Assembly: GCF_012931685.1 (NCBI RefSeq)
Contig: NZ_JABANC010000001.1
Span: forward strand, 434,001-498,000
Length of the DNA: 64,000 nt
Source of the DNA: Hanstruepera ponticola
GTDB lineage: Bacteria > Bacteroidota > Bacteroidia > Flavobacteriales > Flavobacteriaceae
Direction of reading: 5' to 3'
A program made the translations under genes and the position numbers. Numbering within the stretch: the stretch's first letter is position 1; every line of letters starts with the position of its first letter. The notes beneath the pieces are model-generated. The model searched no databases. It worked only from the letters and a program-made list of their open reading frames with translations, and had not been told where the DNA came from. Positions 9,701 to 17,222 of this stretch are shown piece by piece.

Positions 9701-10056
9701 CTGAAGAAGAGCTTCAGAAATTTGAAACAGAATTGATTGACCGATTTGGGGAATTGCCAACACAAGTTGTCGATTTATTAAACAGTGTACGAATTAAATG
9801 GATTGCTACTAAAATGGGATTAGAAAAAGTAGTGATGAAAAAAAATAAGCTCATTGGCTACTTTATTAACGACCAAAAGAGTGCTTTTTATCAAAGTCCG
9901 CAGTTTACCAAGGTTCTTCAATTTGTACAATCACATCCTCATGCCTGTAAAATGAAAGAAAAGCAAACCAGGAATGGACTTCGGTTACTGTTAACTTTTG
10001 AAAATATTTCCACAGTTCAGAAAGCTTTAACGGCCTTAAAACCGATTATGGATTAG
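6706..10056 (+). CDS. mfd: Transcription-repair coupling factor Mfd
   Basis: 1116 residues, usual length for Mfd. Removes RNA polymerase stalled at DNA lesions and recruits UvrA. Visible order: N-terminal UvrB-like region (to about 330); the RNA-polymerase-interaction domain near 425-490 (LEIGDYVTHIDHGIGKFGGL); the RecG-like translocase with Walker A GDVGFGKTEVA (about 587-597), DEEQ box LIVDEEQKFG and TATPIPRTL; helicase motif VI QMRGRVGRSNKKA with the translocation motif region after it; C-terminal TRCF domain (about 960-1080). The start is TTG at 6706 (TTG-AGT-AAA); there is no ATG in a suitable place and a -7 box lies just upstream. Confidence 0.97.
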   Translation: MSKSTLSQTYKQALQSQNLQNAIAQTQNRTHIKGLVGSSVSFVFTELFKEADKPFLLIFNDKEEAAFYLNDFERLLNDKDVLFYPGSYRRPYQIEETDNANVLLRAEVLNRINSRKKPAIIITYPDALFEKVVTRRELEKNTLKISVNDNLSIDFVNEVLFEYKFKRVDFVTEPGEFSVRGGIVDVFSFSHDEPYRIEFFGDEVDSIRTFDVETQLSTDQIKKISIIPNVANKFLEESRQSFLKYIAQKTVIFTKNAQLVFDRIDDFYGKAEEAFKTLSTEIKHAEPEELFCNSTLLKKQLLDFNLVEFGTSAVMLNTVETSQTITFNTTPQPTFNKQFNLLIDNLNANHEKGYTNYIACVSEQQAKRFHDIFNDVDQEVHYQTIVLSLFQGFIDHDNKIICYTDHQIFERYHKFHLKNGYAKKQAITLRELTNLEIGDYVTHIDHGIGKFGGLQKIDVEGKKQEAIKLVYGERDVLYLSIHSLHKITKFNGKDGKPPKVYKLGSKAWKTLKQKTKSRVKEIAFNLIKVYAKRKLEKGFQYNPDSYMQHELEASFLYEDTPDQTTATADIKADMESDRPMDRLVCGDVGFGKTEVAIRAAFKAVDNGKQVAVLVPTTILAYQHSRTFKERLKDFPVTVDYLNRFRTAKEKRETLENLEKGAIDIIIGTHQLVNKNVKFKDLGLLIVDEEQKFGVAVKEKLKTLKENVDVLTLTATPIPRTLQFSLMAARDLSVITTPPPNRYPIESHVIRFSEETIRDAITYEIQRGGQIFFIHNRIENIKEVAGMIQRLVPDAKIGIGHGQMEGKKLEQLMLAFMNGEFDVLVSTTIVESGLDVPNANTIFINNANNFGLSDLHQMRGRVGRSNKKAFCYFITPEYSAMTNDARKRITALEQFTELGSGFNIAMKDLEIRGAGDLLGGEQSGFINDIGFDTYQKILNEAIEELKENEFKDLYKDDGKPKEYVKDITIDSDFELLFPDDYINNITERLNLYTQLNNIKTEEELQKFETELIDRFGELPTQVVDLLNSVRIKWIATKMGLEKVVMKKNKLIGYFINDQKSAFYQSPQFTKVLQFVQSHPHACKMKEKQTRNGLRLLLTFENISTVQKALTALKPIMD

Positions 10057-10101
10057 TTTTTGTTATATGGGTTTAACGTCTAAAATGAAATAAACAGCAT
10101 T

Positions 10102-11406
10102 ATGAAAAAATGGCTTTTAATAATTTCGATTCTTCCACAGTTTCTATTATCGCAACATAGCATTAGAGGTAACTTTTCGCCAGCTGAAGAGTTTACTTAT
10201 GCCTTTCTGTATAAAAACACACCTTCGGGAGCTGATTATATTGATCGTGCTAAATTAAAAGCTGATGGATCCTTTACTATTGAAATGGCACCTGAAGCAA
10301 CATCAGGAATTTATAAAATAGTGTATGCCACTCCTCCTGAAGACAATAATTTTAATTTTTTCTACGACGGGAAAGAGGATGTTGTTCTTAATTTTGATTT
10401 GGAAATGGGCTTATCATTTATAAGTTCAAACGACAATATACTTTGGGATAGGTACCTATCCGATATCAGTAATATTAATGGACAAATTAGCGAGTTTTAT
10501 GCTTCTGAAAATACCAAAGAGCAAGTCATTAAATCTATTTTTAAAAATTTAGATGAAACCCAAAGGTCTTATGAAGAAACAGCTAAGAACTCTCAAGTTT
10601 TGGCATTTATAAAAAGTAACAGAACCTATATTCCTACTGAATACGAAGACATCAATACTTACTCAAAAAACTTAAAAAACCACTATTTTGATCATATTGA
10701 TTTTAATAATGAACTCTTACAAAGTTCCGAGTTTTTAACTGAACGTGTGTTAGCCTTTATTTATGCCATGCCAGCTACCGCCAACGCTTACAAAAGCGCT
10801 GTTGATGAAGTGGTTCTTGCCATTGGAGACAATAGCAATGTACAAATGAACCTTTTAGAGGCTATTTGGGCAAGTATGCTTAATAGCGAACAAGATATTG
10901 TAGCCAATTATATAAGTGATACTTATTTATTAGAATTGGCTAAGCAAAACAATAATGAATTACTAATAGAAGTTTTAGAGGAATACAAAAATACGGCTAT
11001 TGGCAACAAAGCAGTAGATTTTGAATTCACTTATCTAGATAATGATAAACCCAATGAAACAAGTTTATACGAATTGGATAAATCTGATAAGTATTTACTT
11101 ATTTTTTGGAGTAGTACCTGCAGTCATTGTTTAGAAGAATTACCAAAAGTTAAAAGCATAATGGATGAACATCCAGAAATTACAGTAATTGCTTATGCTC
11201 TTGAAGATAGTGTTAGAAATTGGAACAAAACTATTACTAATTACCCAGATTTTTTAAACACTTATGATTTAGGTAAATGGGAAAGCCCAGTAGTTAAAAG
11301 TTATGCTGTTCAAGCGACACCTAGCTTTTTTATATTAGATAAAGACAAAAACATTCTGGCAAAACCAGAACATTTTGATGATTTAAAAGCTTTTTTAGAA
11401 AATTAA
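10102..11406 (+). CDS. Periplasmic thioredoxin-like protein (TlpA/ResA type)
   Basis: 434 residues. Signal peptide at 1-17 (ends LLSQ). The N-terminal region (about 18-110) looks like the DUF4369 beta domain common in Bacteroidetes thioredoxins (SIRGNFSPAEEF, LKADGSFTIEMAP). The middle is helical. The C-terminal thioredoxin domain (about 300-434) has YLLIFWSSTCSHCLEELPKV with the redox motif CSHC and a cis-proline segment VQATPSFFILD. It is probably an extracytoplasmic thiol-disulfide oxidoreductase. The client is unknown. Its stop overlaps by four bases the stop of the convergent yraN gene. Confidence 0.8.
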   Translation: MKKWLLIISILPQFLLSQHSIRGNFSPAEEFTYAFLYKNTPSGADYIDRAKLKADGSFTIEMAPEATSGIYKIVYATPPEDNNFNFFYDGKEDVVLNFDLEMGLSFISSNDNILWDRYLSDISNINGQISEFYASENTKEQVIKSIFKNLDETQRSYEETAKNSQVLAFIKSNRTYIPTEYEDINTYSKNLKNHYFDHIDFNNELLQSSEFLTERVLAFIYAMPATANAYKSAVDEVVLAIGDNSNVQMNLLEAIWASMLNSEQDIVANYISDTYLLELAKQNNNELLIEVLEEYKNTAIGNKAVDFEFTYLDNDKPNETSLYELDKSDKYLLIFWSSTCSHCLEELPKVKSIMDEHPEITVIAYALEDSVRNWNKTITNYPDFLNTYDLGKWESPVVKSYAVQATPSFFILDKDKNILAKPEHFDDLKAFLEN

Positions 11407-11762
11407 AAGTGATAAAATGCGTTTTCTAAATGCTCAATACTATAATCCTTTTCTTTTTTAGTAATAGCTATAATATCAAAACGTACCTCAACATCTAAAT
11501 TATTTACGGTAACATATTCATCAACAGCTTTAACCAGATTTTTAATTTGTTTGGGTTTAACAAAATCTTGTGGATCTCCAAAATCAACAGTCGATCTAGC
11601 CTTTACTTCAATTATGGCCAATATATCTTGTTGCCTCGCAATGATATCAACTTCGGCTTTATCAAATCGGTAATTTCTGGCAATTATATTGTATCCTTTT
11701 CCTAAAAGGAAATCAACAGCCATTTGCTCACCTTTTTTACCGAGTTCATTGTGTTGTGCCAT
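11403..11762 (-). CDS. yraN: YraN family protein (UPF0102, endonuclease-like fold)
   Basis: 119 residues from the ATG at 11762 (MAQHNELGKKGEQMAVDFLL, 20 residues); a start two codons earlier is possible. The family pattern is complete: GKKGEQMAVDFL, GYNIIARNYRFDKAEVDII and ILAIIEVKAR, which together form the PD-(D/E)XK nuclease-like core (E in the VDII strand, then ExK). Length matches the family. Biochemical role is not established. Convergent with the thioredoxin-like gene. Confidence 0.9.
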   Translation of the reverse strand: MAQHNELGKKGEQMAVDFLLGKGYNIIARNYRFDKAEVDIIARQQDILAIIEVKARSTVDFGDPQDFVKPKQIKNLVKAVDEYVTVNNLDVEVRFDIIAITKKEKDYSIEHLENAFYHF

Positions 11763-11819
11763 ATTCACTTCCCAAGAAATTGGGTGTCTAAATTTTATAA
11801 TTATAAATAAACGAAAAAA

Positions 11820-11839
11820 GGCACATTTTACAATGTACC
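11820..11839 (-). terminator. Terminator after the acidic lipoprotein gene
   Basis: Arms GGCACATT and AATGTACC (one mismatch) with a four-base loop. On the minus strand the hairpin is followed by CCTTTTTTC, so it fits the gene ending at 11867. Confidence 0.6.
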
Positions 11840-11866
11840 TTTTATCTAAAGTTTAATTAAAACCTA

Positions 11867-12481
11867 TTAGGTTGGTCCATTATCACCATCATTGTCATCA
11901 TTATCCTCATCATCATCATTTGATGTACAACTTGACAAATCAAATTCTGAATACATAGCCCAGCTATTTCCGGAAAATTCTGAGCCTTCAGCCCAAGCTG
12001 TTTCTCCTCCTGTTGGTCCTTCAACTTCTGCATGAGCAGCAAAACAATAATTATCACCAACTTCTGTAATTGGTATGATGTAAACTACTTCATTATCCGT
12101 TTCAGAAAAAGGTTCTGTGAACTCGAACTGACCAATTTGCGGATTTCCAGAGCCTGTTGTAGGTACCCAATCGTTTTCACAAAGCCCTATGCTTAAATGT
12201 GTTGTTCCAATAGTCCAGTCTGAATTTACAGTAAATGTTACAATGAGATTATCTCCATCAACATCAATTGTTACTGAACCTGCCGTATGGTGCTGTCCTG
12301 CAATTAAATGAGTATATACACAATGTTCACCATTGTCTGTGTCTGGGCTATCATCTTGTTGTTCAAGTTCTGTTTGCTTATTCTTTCTTTTTTCAGAGAG
12401 TTCATCTCCTAATTGTTCGTTTGAACAACCAACAATTAAGCATAAGAAAAATACAGCCATAAGGGTAGTAAGTTTTTTCAT
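11867..12481 (-). CDS. Lipoprotein with acidic C-terminus, unknown function
   Basis: 204 residues from the ATG at 12481, where a lipoprotein signal begins (MKKLTTLMAVFFLCLIVGCS); an in-frame upstream ATG at 12562 would put 27 unlikely residues before it. Cys20 would be lipidated. After a charged linker the body (about 50-190) is rich in aromatic and beta-type residues (VTIDVDGDNLIVTFTVNSDW, 20 residues; VVYIIPITEVGDNYCFAAHA, 20 residues), suggesting a beta-sandwich. The tail is an Asp/Asn-rich stretch (DDDEDNDDNDGDN), possibly calcium binding. I recognise no family. Monocistronic with its own terminator. Confidence 0.65.
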   Translation of the reverse strand: MKKLTTLMAVFFLCLIVGCSNEQLGDELSEKRKNKQTELEQQDDSPDTDNGEHCVYTHLIAGQHHTAGSVTIDVDGDNLIVTFTVNSDWTIGTTHLSIGLCENDWVPTTGSGNPQIGQFEFTEPFSETDNEVVYIIPITEVGDNYCFAAHAEVEGPTGGETAWAEGSEFSGNSWAMYSEFDLSSCTSNDDDEDNDDNDGDNGPT

Positions 12482-12628
12482 GATTTGTAGATTTTGGGTT
12501 AAGTGATTGAAAGGTAATAAGGTTTGCCGATAATAACACAAAAAAATCGCTGAACTGCGCAAAAAAATAAATTTTTAGCGTATTTTCTTACGCTACTCGA
12601 TGAACGACATTAAATTTAGAGATGCATC

Positions 12629-13645
12629 TTATTTTTGAAATATAACTGAAGACTGTTCTTTACTAACGTTCATTTCAATTGTTCGTCCTAAAATCATAGC
12701 ACGATTATCTTTTTCATGGCCAGCTGGCATATTAAAGCAAATAGGGAAATCATAATCTGATAGGGCATCTAGTATAAGTTGCTCTACAGAGCTTCCCCAA
12801 AGCGTCGTGTTTTTTCGAAGCTTACTCATATCACCTACTAAAAGACCCTTACAATTATCAAAATATCCAGCACGTTTTAAACTTTGCAGCATACGATCAA
12901 TGTGGTATTTATACTCCCCTATTTCTTCAATAAACAATATTTTTTCTGAAGTATCAATACTGGTTTTTGAACCTAACATAGTATGCAGCATGGTTAAGTT
13001 TCCGCCTACTAAAGGAGCTGAAACTTTGCCTATTCTGTTATATTGCGAACCTTTTAAATTATATTGTAATGGCTCTCCAAAAATCGCTTTTCTAAAGGTC
13101 TCTACCGATTCAGAAATATCATTCAAATCATCAGTTAAACTCGTGCACATTAACGCATGAATACTTTCAAACCCTTCATTATTAAATTGATTGTGCAACG
13201 CGGTAATATCACTATAGCCAATTAACCATTTCGGATGTTTTCTAAACTTGGTGTAGTCTAACTTATCTAAAATTCTAACCGTTCCATATCCACCTCTAGC
13301 ACACCAAATAGCACTAACTTTAGGATCATCCATGGCTTTCTGAAAATCCTCGCATCGTTGAGCATCTGTTCCCGCAAAATGATTATCCTGACTAAAAACG
13401 TGATCACCAACAACAGCATGTAACCCCCAACTTTTCAGCAATTCAACAGCCTGTTGTACCTCTTTTTGTCTGTTCTTTAAAATACCTGATGGCGCAACAA
13501 TAGCTACTGTATCGCCAGGCTTTAAATATGGTGGTTGTATCAAAGTTTTCGATTTTAAATTTTTGGCATCATCCAATTGCTGTCGTTCCTTTTCTCCAAA
13601 AAAAAGAAGACAACACAGGCTAAATAACAAGGTGATTTTTGACAT
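12629..13645 (-). CDS. Murein LD-carboxypeptidase (peptidase S66)
   Basis: 338 residues from the ATG at 13645; a start five codons upstream (13660) is also open. Family S66 serine peptidases cleave the L-Lys/DAP-D-Ala bond of murein tetrapeptides during peptidoglycan recycling. Seen: PPYLKPGDTVAIVAPSG, ARGGYGTVRILD, then KWLIGYSDITALHN, where the Ser of GYSD is the nucleophile position. Later GGNLTMLHTMLGS, FIEEIGEYKYHIDRML and MPAGHEKDNRAMILGR hold the Glu and His of the Ser-Glu-His triad. A hydrophobic N-terminal segment suggests export or membrane attachment. Confidence 0.88.
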   Translation of the reverse strand: MSKITLLFSLCCLLFFGEKERQQLDDAKNLKSKTLIQPPYLKPGDTVAIVAPSGILKNRQKEVQQAVELLKSWGLHAVVGDHVFSQDNHFAGTDAQRCEDFQKAMDDPKVSAIWCARGGYGTVRILDKLDYTKFRKHPKWLIGYSDITALHNQFNNEGFESIHALMCTSLTDDLNDISESVETFRKAIFGEPLQYNLKGSQYNRIGKVSAPLVGGNLTMLHTMLGSKTSIDTSEKILFIEEIGEYKYHIDRMLQSLKRAGYFDNCKGLLVGDMSKLRKNTTLWGSSVEQLILDALSDYDFPICFNMPAGHEKDNRAMILGRTIEMNVSKEQSSVIFQK

Positions 13646-13688
13646 ATTGTAAATGTACATTTTTTTTCAGAAACGCTCTTAAATTACG

Positions 13689-13696
13689 TACTTTTG
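13689..13696 (+). promoter_or_regulatory. -7 promoter element of metG
   Basis: TACTTTTG, a full match to TAnnTTTG. It implies a leader of about 110 bases before the metG ATG, containing the inverted repeat at 13742-13793. Confidence 0.4.
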
Positions 13697-13741
13697 TGGC
13701 TTCAAAACCATTTTGAAAACAGTTATGACATCTATTTGTCC

Positions 13742-13793
13742 CCTCGAGCGCAGTCGAGAGGTTTTTTGCTAAAGGTCTCGACTGCGCTCGACC
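13742..13793. repeat. Inverted repeat in the metG leader (TCGACTGCGCTCGA type)
   Basis: Two copies in opposite orientation: CTCGAGCGCAGTCGAGA near 13743-13759 and TCTCGACTGCGCTCGA near 13776-13791, with 16 matching bases and a 16-base spacer containing a T6 run. Each half can also fold on itself around the CTGCGC/GCGCAG core. It is much more GC-rich than its surroundings. Similar short palindromic elements are widespread between genes of flavobacteria. Confidence 0.75.
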
Positions 13794-13810
13794 AGACATG
13801 AAAATAGACA

Positions 13811-15880
13811 ATGAATAATACACGACGATATACCATCACAGCTGCATTACCGTATACCAACGGACCCATTCATATTGGTCATTTGGCTGGTGTTTATGTG
13901 CCTGCAGATATTTATGCACGTTACCAAAGACTCATCGGGAACGATGTCGCTTTCATTTGTGGTAGTGATGAGCATGGCGTGCCTATTACCATAAAAGCCA
14001 AAAAAGAAGGTGTATCACCACAAGATATTGTAGATAAATACCATGCTATTATAAAAAAATCGTTTGTGGATTTTGGAATCACTTTTGACAATTACTCACG
14101 TACATCTGCAAAAATTCATCATGATACGGCTCAAGAATTTTTTAAAACACTTTATGATAATGGTGAGTTTATAGAAGAAGTTACCGAGCAATTATATGAT
14201 GAAGAAGCTAATCAGTTTTTAGCTGATAGATTTGTAATTGGTACGTGTCCAAAATGTGGCAACGAAGAAGCCTATGGCGATCAATGTGAAAACTGTGGGA
14301 GTAGTTTAAATGCTACAGATTTAATCAATCCTAAATCTGCTATTACAGGTAATGTTCCAACTTTAAAACAAACCAAACATTGGTTTTTGCCACTAGACAA
14401 GCATGAAGCTTTTCTTAAAGAATGGATTTTAAAAGGTCATAAAAAAGATTGGAAACCCAATGTTTACGGACAAGTAAAATCATGGATTGATGATGGATTA
14501 CGCCCTCGTGCTGTAACACGCGATTTAGATTGGGGAATTCCAGTTCCAGTTGAAGGCGCAGATGGTAAAGTATTATATGTTTGGTTTGATGCGCCTATTG
14601 GTTACATTTCTGCAACCAAAGAGTGGGCGGAACGTGAAGGAAAAGATTGGGAACCCTATTGGAAAGACGAAAACACAAAACTTGTGCACTTTATTGGGAA
14701 AGATAATATTGTGTTTCACTGCATTATTTTTCCAAGTATGTTAAAGGCAGAAGGTAGCTATATTCTTCCAGATAATGTACCTGCAAATGAATTTCTAAAT
14801 TTAGAAGGTAACAAGCTGTCTACTTCTAAAAACTGGGCCGTTTGGTTGCCAGACTATCTAGAAGATTTTCCAAATCAACAAGATGTCTTACGTTATGCCT
14901 TAACAGCCAATGCTCCTGAATCTAAAGACAATGATTTTACTTGGGCAGATTTTCAAGCACGAAATAATAACGAGTTAGTTGCTATTTTTGGGAATTTTAT
15001 TAATCGTGTTGTGGTATTGACCAATAAATATTACGGTGGTGTTATTCCGGAACCTTCTGAATTTACTTCTGGAGATGAAGAAACTTTAGCAGCGGCAAAA
15101 GCTTATCCAGCAGTGATTGCAAGCTCTATTGAACGCTACAGATTTAGAGAAGCTTCGCAAGAATTAATGAATTTGGCACGTTTAGGCAACAAATATTTAG
15201 CCGATGAAGAGCCTTGGAAAGTGATCAAAGAAGATGAAGCACGTACTAAAACCATTATGTATGTTGCCTTGCAAATTGCATCGGCTCTGGCTACGTTAAG
15301 TGAACCGTTTTTGCCTTTCACTTCTGCAAAATTAAAAACTATCCTTTGTCATTCTGAACTTGATTCAGAATCTACTTGGTCTGATATTTCCTCAAAAAAT
15401 ATTTTAATCCCATCAGGTCATCAAATAGGTAAAGCTGAATTATTGTTTTCAAAAATTGAAGACAAAACTATTCAGGAACAATTAGATAAATTAGAAGCAA
15501 GTAAGCTAGCTAACGAAGTAGCCAAAAAAACAGTTGAACCACAAAAGGACACCATTACTTTTGAAGATTTCACTAAATTGGATATTCGCGTTGGCACCAT
15601 TCTAGAAGCCGAAAAAATGCCAAAAACCAAAAAGCTTTTAGTCTTGAAAGTTGATACAGGAATTGACGTACGCACCATAGTTTCTGGTATTGCCGAAAGC
15701 TTTACTCCTGAAGAAGTTGTTGGTAAAAAAGTAACGGTTTTGGTCAATTTAGCACCAAGAGCTTTGCGTGGTGTAGAAAGTCAAGGAATGATTTTAATGA
15801 CTGAAACTCCTGAAGGTAAATTGGTATTTGTCAATCCAGATTCTAAAACAGATACTACTAACGGGTTACAGATCTCTTAA
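13811..15880 (+). CDS. metG: Methionyl-tRNA synthetase
   Basis: 689 residues, the long form. Charges tRNA-Met. Class I signature HIGH at residues 21-24 and the KMSKS-type motif as KLSTSKN (about 337-343). A zinc knuckle with two CxxC pairs lies at about 148-167 ([18 protein letters not shown]). The anticodon-binding helical domain follows, and the C-terminal OB-fold tRNA-binding domain (about 580-689) begins at [18 protein letters not shown]. In the linker between catalytic body and OB-fold, residues 513-522 ([10 protein letters not shown]) are the translation of a palindromic repeat (15348-15373), apparently inserted in frame. Other residues look normal, so the enzyme should be functional. 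Confidence 0.97.
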   Translation: MNNTRRYTITAALPYTNGPIHIGHLAGVYVPADIYARYQRLIGNDVAFICGSDEHGVPITIKAKKEGVSPQDIVDKYHAIIKKSFVDFGITFDNYSRTSAKIHHDTAQEFFKTLYDNGEFIEEVTEQLYDEEANQFLADRFVIGTCPKCGNEEAYGDQCENCGSSLNATDLINPKSAITGNVPTLKQTKHWFLPLDKHEAFLKEWILKGHKKDWKPNVYGQVKSWIDDGLRPRAVTRDLDWGIPVPVEGADGKVLYVWFDAPIGYISATKEWAEREGKDWEPYWKDENTKLVHFIGKDNIVFHCIIFPSMLKAEGSYILPDNVPANEFLNLEGNKLSTSKNWAVWLPDYLEDFPNQQDVLRYALTANAPESKDNDFTWADFQARNNNELVAIFGNFINRVVVLTNKYYGGVIPEPSEFTSGDEETLAAAKAYPAVIASSIERYRFREASQELMNLARLGNKYLADEEPWKVIKEDEARTKTIMYVALQIASALATLSEPFLPFTSAKLKTILCHSELDSESTWSDISSKNILIPSGHQIGKAELLFSKIEDKTIQEQLDKLEASKLANEVAKKTVEPQKDTITFEDFTKLDIRVGTILEAEKMPKTKKLLVLKVDTGIDVRTIVSGIAESFTPEEVVGKKVTVLVNLAPRALRGVESQGMILMTETPEGKLVFVNPDSKTDTTNGLQIS
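15348..15373 (+). repeat. Palindromic repeat inserted in frame within metG
   Basis: The core ATTCTGAA - CTTGA - TTCAGAAT (15351-15371) is a perfect 8-bp inverted repeat. Translated it gives the peptide HSELDSES, a sequence I know as a recurrent product of dispersed bacterial palindromic elements. It lies in the poorly conserved linker before the [12 protein letters not shown] segment of MetG. Confidence 0.65.
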
Positions 15881-15962
15881 ACTATATGCATCATCATTTT
15901 AACGTATTGAATTAATTATCCAATTGCCTATTCTCTAGTTTTGAATTATAAAATTTAGAACT

Positions 15963-16433
15963 ATGAGAAAACTAATGATTTTAATATTGACTGTAACTTT
16001 ATTTTCTTGCGGTAGTTCAAAAACCGTTAGAGATTCAAAAAAAGTTATAAAAGGTGAATGGGTTTTAAACTCCATTAATTACAGTGAAGCTGGAACATTT
16101 AATGTAACCTTACTTGATGATGCTTCAAAAAAATGTTTTGAATACAGTACATGGCGTTTTATACCTAATAATAATACTGGAATTTATACCATTAACGATT
16201 CGTCTTGTGAACAAGGAGACCGTTATTTTGTTTTTACCATTCAAGAAGTAAATGAGCAAACAGGCTTATATGATTTTCTTCTAAAACCTACAAATGAAAA
16301 AGGTAAATCTGAAACAAATAAAGGGTTTCGCATGCGACTATCCGCAATTTCAGAAACGTCTATGCAATGGCAACAAACCGTATATGTAGAAGGAGATCCT
16401 TTTACAATAACAATGAATTTTAATAAACTTTAA
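15963..16433 (+). CDS. Lipocalin-like lipoprotein
   Basis: 156 residues. Lipoprotein signal MRKLMILILTVTLFSCGSS with lipobox Cys16. After it, IKGEWVLNSINYSEAG and STWRFIPNNNTGIYTI resemble the lipocalin-like domain common in flavobacterial lipoproteins (GxW at the start of the barrel). A later strand set (FRMRLSAISETSMQWQQTV) completes a small beta barrel. Likely attached to the outer or inner membrane facing the periplasm. The OmpA-like lipoprotein gene begins four bases after its stop, so they form a pair. Confidence 0.7.
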   Translation: MRKLMILILTVTLFSCGSSKTVRDSKKVIKGEWVLNSINYSEAGTFNVTLLDDASKKCFEYSTWRFIPNNNTGIYTINDSSCEQGDRYFVFTIQEVNEQTGLYDFLLKPTNEKGKSETNKGFRMRLSAISETSMQWQQTVYVEGDPFTITMNFNKL

Positions 16434-16437
16434 TAAT

Positions 16438-17142
16438 ATGGGAATGACAATAAATAAATTAAAAGTAATAATACTTTCAAGTATATTTTTAATCAGTTTT
16501 ACTAATTGTAAATCGGTTCAAAATGCCAATAACAAACAAAAAGGTGCTGTTATTGGTGCTGCAGGTGGTGCCGTTTTAGGCGCCATAATTGGTAATAATG
16601 CTGGCAAAGGCGGAAATGGTGAACTTGGTGCTGTGATAGGCGGAGTTGTTGGTGGTGCAGCTGGTGTTATTATAGGGAATCAAATGGATAAACAAGCGCA
16701 AAAAATTGAAGAAGAAATCCCTGGCGCACAAGTAGAGCGTGTAGACGATGCTATTGTTGTTACGTTTGATGAAAATAGTGGTGTTTATTTCGCAACAGAT
16801 AAATACAACATTAATTCAGCTTCACAAGAGACTTTAAACAAACTTATTGGTGTATTTAAAGAGTATCCTGACACTAACATTTTGGTTGTTGGTCATACAG
16901 ATAGTGTAGGTTCTGAAGATTACAATATGACCTTATCCAAAAACAGAGCCAATGCTGTGACTGACTATCTTTCAGGAAACGGGATAAGTAGAGGTCGTCT
17001 TAACACTAATTGGTTTGGTGAGACGCAACCTATGCATGACAACAGTACAGCTGCAGGAAGAGCTAAAAACAGACGTGTGAATGTGGCCATATTACCAAAT
17101 GATGACATGATTGAAGATGCCCAACAACAGGCTGGAAATTAA
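16438..17142 (+). CDS. OmpA-family lipoprotein with glycine-zipper region
   Basis: 234 residues. Lipoprotein signal ending FTNCKS (Cys about 24). Next comes a glycine-zipper segment (about 36-88: GAAGGAVLGAIIGNNAGKGG and GAVIGGVVGGAAGVIIGNQM, each 20), as in YMGG/Rick_17kDa-type outer-membrane proteins. The C-terminal OmpA domain (about 115-225) has the peptidoglycan-binding core VVGHTDSVGSEDYNMTLSKN (20 residues) and RVNVAI. It probably anchors the outer membrane to peptidoglycan. Two closely spaced ATGs (16438 and 16444) exist. A strong terminator follows. Confidence 0.88.
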   Translation: MGMTINKLKVIILSSIFLISFTNCKSVQNANNKQKGAVIGAAGGAVLGAIIGNNAGKGGNGELGAVIGGVVGGAAGVIIGNQMDKQAQKIEEEIPGAQVERVDDAIVVTFDENSGVYFATDKYNINSASQETLNKLIGVFKEYPDTNILVVGHTDSVGSEDYNMTLSKNRANAVTDYLSGNGISRGRLNTNWFGETQPMHDNSTAAGRAKNRRVNVAILPNDDMIEDAQQQAGN

Positions 17143-17165
17143 AATCTAAAAATATTTTTTTATTT

Positions 17166-17200
17166 GGCGTTGACATAGTAATCTTGTCAACGCCTTTTTT
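17166..17200 (+). terminator. Rho-independent terminator after the OmpA lipoprotein gene
   Basis: Perfect 10-bp arms GGCGTTGACA (17166-17175) and TGTCAACGCC (17185-17194) followed by T6. It lies upstream of the tex ATG at 17223, which argues against the longer TTG-started reading frame beginning at 17184. Confidence 0.85.
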
Positions 17201-17222
17201 ATTTTCAAATTTCGATATTAAC

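Noticed and set aside
12807-13160. 117-residue frame opposite the LD-carboxypeptidase gene
   Set aside because: The S66 motifs on the minus strand explain the region fully.
17184-17222. TTG-started extension of tex
   Set aside because: These bases are the right arm and T run of a strong terminator, so they are unlikely to be coding.
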